Origin: Dolichospermum sp. DET69
GTDB taxonomy: Bacteria > Cyanobacteriota > Cyanobacteriia > Cyanobacteriales > Nostocaceae
Assembly: GCA_017355425.1 (NCBI GenBank)
Contig: CP070233.1
Span: 1 to 64,000, forward strand
Length of the DNA stretch: 64,000 nt
Direction of reading: 5' to 3'
Shown: piece after piece, positions 60,930-64,000 of the stretch
How the letters are laid out: every line of letters begins with the position of its first letter
Numbering within the stretch: position 1 is the first letter of the stretch
The notes under the pieces: model-generated
What the model saw: only the letters and a program-made list of their open reading frames with translations
Told to the model about the DNA's origin: nothing
Database searches by the model: none
Made by a program: the position numbers and the translations under genes

Positions 60930-63284
60930 TTACTGTCGCGCCATAATAGTCCGCATTTCAGCTTCCCGATCTTGAATCAAATCGCCACTGACATCAACCA
61001 TCACACTATAAATCTTCCCCGTAAACTTAAAAGGCGGCTCATAATCCGGTGTTACAGGCGCACCAGGGGCAATTCCACAGGTGACACCACTAGTCAAACC
61101 TAATGCTAAAGGAGTAGTTACAGGCACATCAATCTGCCCGACCAATCTCTCATCAATATACAATTGGGCGCGTCCTGGTGATCCTTTCCCCTTGGCTAAA
61201 TCTGGTTGACCCGTGACCTTAAACTCAAAGCGCAACTGGTGACGACCTGCCGGCACAGATGACCCAGATTCAACATGATAGAGCGATCGCCCCACATAAT
61301 TATGAACCCAGTGCAGTTTACCACTTTGGACATAGAAAGAATAGCCACTATCATTACCCCCATGAGCCAGTAATATCCCTTCAGCACCACCTGGGGGAAT
61401 CTCCACATCAGCCGTAATACTGTGGGGACGATTTAACACCCTCACCGCACTACCGGCTGGAATCGCTTGAGTATCAGGATAGTAAACATAGCGGCTACGA
61501 TTGACAGCAATTTGCGGGCGTTCTTCCGCGAATCGTTGCACGCCACGTCCATCCACAGGCAACACATTATACTTGCCAGCCTCAATATACCAAGTGGCAA
61601 TCATCTCAATTAACTTAGGACGATTATCAGCCGCAATATTGTGATTTTCCGCAAAATCTGAAGCGACGTGATACAGTTCCCAATGATGAGTATCCAAATC
61701 TGTCAGAGTTTCCGCCGAAATCGCCTCACCAAAAAATTGCCCCGCTTCTGTAAATGAGGGACCCGGCCAAGGACAAACCGCCCGCCAACCATCATAGTAA
61801 AGAGAACGATGTCCCATCATCTCAAAATACTGAGTCAGATGCTTAGTAGGTGCGGTACTATGATTAAAAGTATGGGCAAAACTGACACCTTCAATGGCAG
61901 ATTGAGTCACACCCTTAATCGTTGTGGGTGGTTCAATTTCCAGTAATTCCAGCACCGTCGGCATAAGGTCAATAGCATGAGCATACTGAGTCCGAATTTC
62001 GCCTCTTGCTTCAATACCTTGACTCCAATGCACAATTAAAGGATCGCTGATTCCCCCTCGATAGGTTTCCCGTTTCCACCGCCGGAAAGGCGTATTCCCT
62101 GCCCAAGTCCAGCCCCAAGCATAATGGTTAAAGGTTTCTGCACTGCCTAATTTATCCAAGGCTTTGAGATTTTCCTCTAGGGATTCTGGCACATTGTTAA
62201 AAAACAGGTTCTCATTCACTGAACCAGTTGGTCCCCCTTCCGAACTTGCGCCATTGTCCGAGATCACCATAATGACAGTATTCTCGAATTCACCGATAGA
62301 TTTAAGGAAATCGAGTAAACGACCGATATGGTAGTCAGTATGGGTTAAAAAACCAGCATATACTTCCATCATCCGAGCATAAAGCCGTTTTTCGGCCGCA
62401 GGGAGAGTATCCCAGTGCGGGACATCGGGATCATGACGAGAAAGTTCGGCATCTGCGGGAACAATCCCCATTTCTTGCTGACGGGCAAAAACCTTTTTTC
62501 TGTAAGCTTCCCAACCATCATCAAATTGTCCAGCATAGGCATCAGCCCATTCTTTGGGGACATGATGGGGGGCGTGCATTGCCCCTGGACAGAAATACAT
62601 GAAAAAGGGTTTATCTGGGGCAATCTGCTTGGCATCAGCGATAAAGCTAATAGCCTTGTCTGCTAAATCTTCGGTTAAATGGTAGCCTTCTGCGGGGGTC
62701 TTTTCTGGCTTAACGGTGTGGTTGTCATAAACCAAATCTGGATAATATTGGTGAGTTTCTCCGCCTAGAAAGCCATAAAAACGCTCAAAACCGCGACCGA
62801 GAGGCCAGCGATCATAGGGTCCTGCGGCTGAAAGTTGGTCTGAGGGGGTTAAATGCCATTTTCCTAATGAGTATGTGTTATAACCCTTCTGGAGTAATAT
62901 CTCTGAGAGAAATCCATTTTCAAAGGGAATATTCCCATTACCACCGGGATAACCCGTAGACCCTTCTGTAATGCAGGACATGGCGTTAGAATGGTGATTG
63001 CGCCCAGTCAGCAGACAAGAACGGGTGGGAGAACACAGTGCCGTTGTGTGTAGATTATTGTAGCGCAATCCATTGGCGGCTAGTGTGTCTAGGTTGGGGG
63101 TTTTGATGGGACTTCCGTAACTTCCAAATTGTCCAAAACCTGTATCATCGAAAACGATAAATAGGACGTTTGGTGTATTTTCTTTTGCCCGCAATGGTTC
63201 TGGCCAAGCTGGACTGGATTTATCAACTGTCCGGCCGATGACTCCGGGGAAGGTGGTTCCGAGTTTGTATTCATGCAGAGACAT
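60930..63284 (-). CDS. Type I (formylglycine) arylsulfatase
   Basis: 784 residues from ATG at 63284 (MSLHEYKLGTTFPG), which has AAGAGGTC nine bases upstream; the longer frame from 63320 is not supported. Active-site Cys in the C-x-P-x-R motif LCSPTRSCLLTGRN is oxidised to formylglycine by a separate enzyme not seen here. Metal ligands: FDDTGFGQFG, ISDNGASSEGG; LGKWHL is also typical. The C-terminal ~170 residues form a LamG-like beta-sandwich (from RVLNRPHSITADVEI). No signal peptide, so probably cytoplasmic. Releases sulfate from sulfate esters. Confidence 0.93.
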   Translation of the reverse strand: MSLHEYKLGTTFPGVIGRTVDKSSPAWPEPLRAKENTPNVLFIVFDDTGFGQFGSYGSPIKTPNLDTLAANGLRYNNLHTTALCSPTRSCLLTGRNHHSNAMSCITEGSTGYPGGNGNIPFENGFLSEILLQKGYNTYSLGKWHLTPSDQLSAAGPYDRWPLGRGFERFYGFLGGETHQYYPDLVYDNHTVKPEKTPAEGYHLTEDLADKAISFIADAKQIAPDKPFFMYFCPGAMHAPHHVPKEWADAYAGQFDDGWEAYRKKVFARQQEMGIVPADAELSRHDPDVPHWDTLPAAEKRLYARMMEVYAGFLTHTDYHIGRLLDFLKSIGEFENTVIMVISDNGASSEGGPTGSVNENLFFNNVPESLEENLKALDKLGSAETFNHYAWGWTWAGNTPFRRWKRETYRGGISDPLIVHWSQGIEARGEIRTQYAHAIDLMPTVLELLEIEPPTTIKGVTQSAIEGVSFAHTFNHSTAPTKHLTQYFEMMGHRSLYYDGWRAVCPWPGPSFTEAGQFFGEAISAETLTDLDTHHWELYHVASDFAENHNIAADNRPKLIEMIATWYIEAGKYNVLPVDGRGVQRFAEERPQIAVNRSRYVYYPDTQAIPAGSAVRVLNRPHSITADVEIPPGGAEGILLAHGGNDSGYSFYVQSGKLHWVHNYVGRSLYHVESGSSVPAGRHQLRFEFKVTGQPDLAKGKGSPGRAQLYIDERLVGQIDVPVTTPLALGLTSGVTCGIAPGAPVTPDYEPPFKFTGKIYSVMVDVSGDLIQDREAEMRTIMARQ

Positions 63285-63532
63285 AAATCTGACCTCTTGA
63301 GAATATTTAATTTTTAACAAAAAGCTCGAAATTCTATATCCTCTTTAGGAGGGGGTAATTTATAAATTTATGGACTGAATTACCATACCGAGAAAACTAA
63401 TTAAGGGACTTCCAGTAAATAAATTATCCCATCCCAATAAATAAATATAATGAACAAACGAACCACAGAGGCACAGAGAACACAGAGAGAGAAGAAATAG
63501 AGAGGGTTTTTGGCAAAAAGGGCTATTTAGTT

Positions 63533-63793
63533 ATGAAAAACATCACTCAATTAACTCAGCTAGAATTTGTTTTACTAAAATTAGTTGACAAAGGAAAAGG
63601 TCAATGGAGTTGGTATGAATTAGCAAATGCACTTTCCCGTCAAGATGTTCCCAGAGAACCTGATATGATGGAAGTTTTAAAAAATCTTGCCCATCGGGGG
63701 TTAGTCAACCGTTATGTAGAAAAAGATTCACCACGCGATCGCTGGGAATTAACGTTAGAAGGAATTGTCGTTTTAGAGGCTATGAACCTGTAA
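63533..63793 (+). CDS. Small winged-helix-like hypothetical protein
   Basis: 86 residues: TQLEFVLLKLVDKGKGQWSW, YELANALSRQDVPREPDMM, EVLKNLAHRGLVNRYVEKD, then DRWELTLEGIVVLEAMNL. The helix-helix-helix-wing pattern (L-x-x-L-x-x-RGLV ... WxLT-x-EG) suggests a winged-helix DNA-binding fold. The gene is convergent with the response regulator and may not be linked to it. Family not recognised. Confidence 0.7.
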   Translation: MKNITQLTQLEFVLLKLVDKGKGQWSWYELANALSRQDVPREPDMMEVLKNLAHRGLVNRYVEKDSPRDRWELTLEGIVVLEAMNL

Positions 63794-64000
63794 TCATTTG
63801 TACTCCTGAAGAACACTTTGCAAAAGTTCTGGTGATTTGAGACGATATCCTAGACCGTGCATAGTTTCAATAAAATCTTCTGGTGCGCCAACTGCTTTGA
63901 GTTTTTGACGGACACTTCTGAGATGAACTTTAATAGTATGTTCGTCGGGAGATGTTTCGCTTGTCCACAGATTTTCAATAATCACGCTGCGACTGATAAC
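63794..64000 (-). CDS. OmpR/PhoB-type response regulator, C-terminal part (cut by window end)
   Basis: The reading frame enters from the window edge as VISRSVIIENLWTSE, followed by EHTIKVHLRSVRQKLKAVGA and GLGYRLK, the DNA-binding winged-helix domain of OmpR-type regulators. The receiver domain lies outside. The stop is at 63794. The target genes and partner kinase are unknown. Confidence 0.88.
   Translation of the reverse strand, partial: VISRSVIIENLWTSETSPDEHTIKVHLRSVRQKLKAVGAPEDFIETMHGLGYRLKSPELLQSVLQEYK

Overview
The window is chromosomal DNA of a filamentous, heterocyst-type cyanobacterium (Nostocales; an Anabaena/Dolichospermum/Aphanizomenon-like genome is my best guess). Evidence: HIP1 palindromes (GCGATCGC) throughout, heptanucleotide STRR arrays, a Mo-nitrogenase C-terminal-domain protein, XisH/XisI, PlmA, the tig-clpP-clpX and asd-dapA-rnj blocks, and cyanobactin precursors with an anacyclamide-like FAGDDAE follower. 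The sequence is AT-rich and full of small dispersed repeats.

Layout. 1-3.3 kb: dnaA, a DnaA-box-rich intergenic region that is a good origin candidate, a yeast-type cytosine deaminase and a small transaldolase. 3.3-11.2 kb: a candidate structured RNA with terminator, rubrerythrin, aldehyde dehydrogenase, rpmF (58 aa), a caspase-fold protein lacking its catalytic His/Cys pair, a Mo-nitro_C protein, and a permease fragment flanked by three copies of a 126-bp MITE. 11.2-20.7 kb: housekeeping genes rnj, dapA, asd on one strand and tig, clpP, clpX on the other, separated by heptamer repeat arrays. 20.8-27.5 kb: a decayed defence/addiction island with three DUF29 paralogues, an Eco57I-like methyltransferase with an internal deletion, a truncated PLD-domain protein, a nuclease remnant and an intact VapBC-type pair. 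27.6-39.5 kb: core genes (plmA, dienelactone hydrolase, S1 protein, YdeP-like oxidoreductase, tRNA-Thr, tRNA-Tyr, ABC exporter, phoH, KH protein, rpsP).

39.5-52.0 kb is the most interesting part: an accessory island between rpsP and ffh carrying a cyanobactin-type RiPP locus. It has a PatG-like macrocyclase (minus strand), four tandem precursor genes (minus strand, 46-51 aa, none previously long enough to stand out as ORFs) with nearly identical leaders and followers but different cores, a PatA-like protease gene split by an IS607-family element, and PatB/AcyB-like and PatC/TenC-like small genes (plus strand). The split protease ORF is restored exactly in frame if the element is removed at a shared ACGT, and the restored site is a perfect palindrome. 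No cyclodehydratase, oxidase or prenyltransferase gene is visible here, so the expected products are head-to-tail cyclic peptides of ordinary residues. XisH/XisI and a PD-(D/E)XK-like protein sit inside the island.

52.0-64.0 kb: ffh, then a region dense in toxin-antitoxin genes (four PIN-domain modules, Hic remnants, an orphan addiction-module antitoxin), a DUF4143 ATPase, an HNH endonuclease with an unfamiliar N-terminal domain, a type I sulfatase, and at the edge a partial OmpR-type response regulator.
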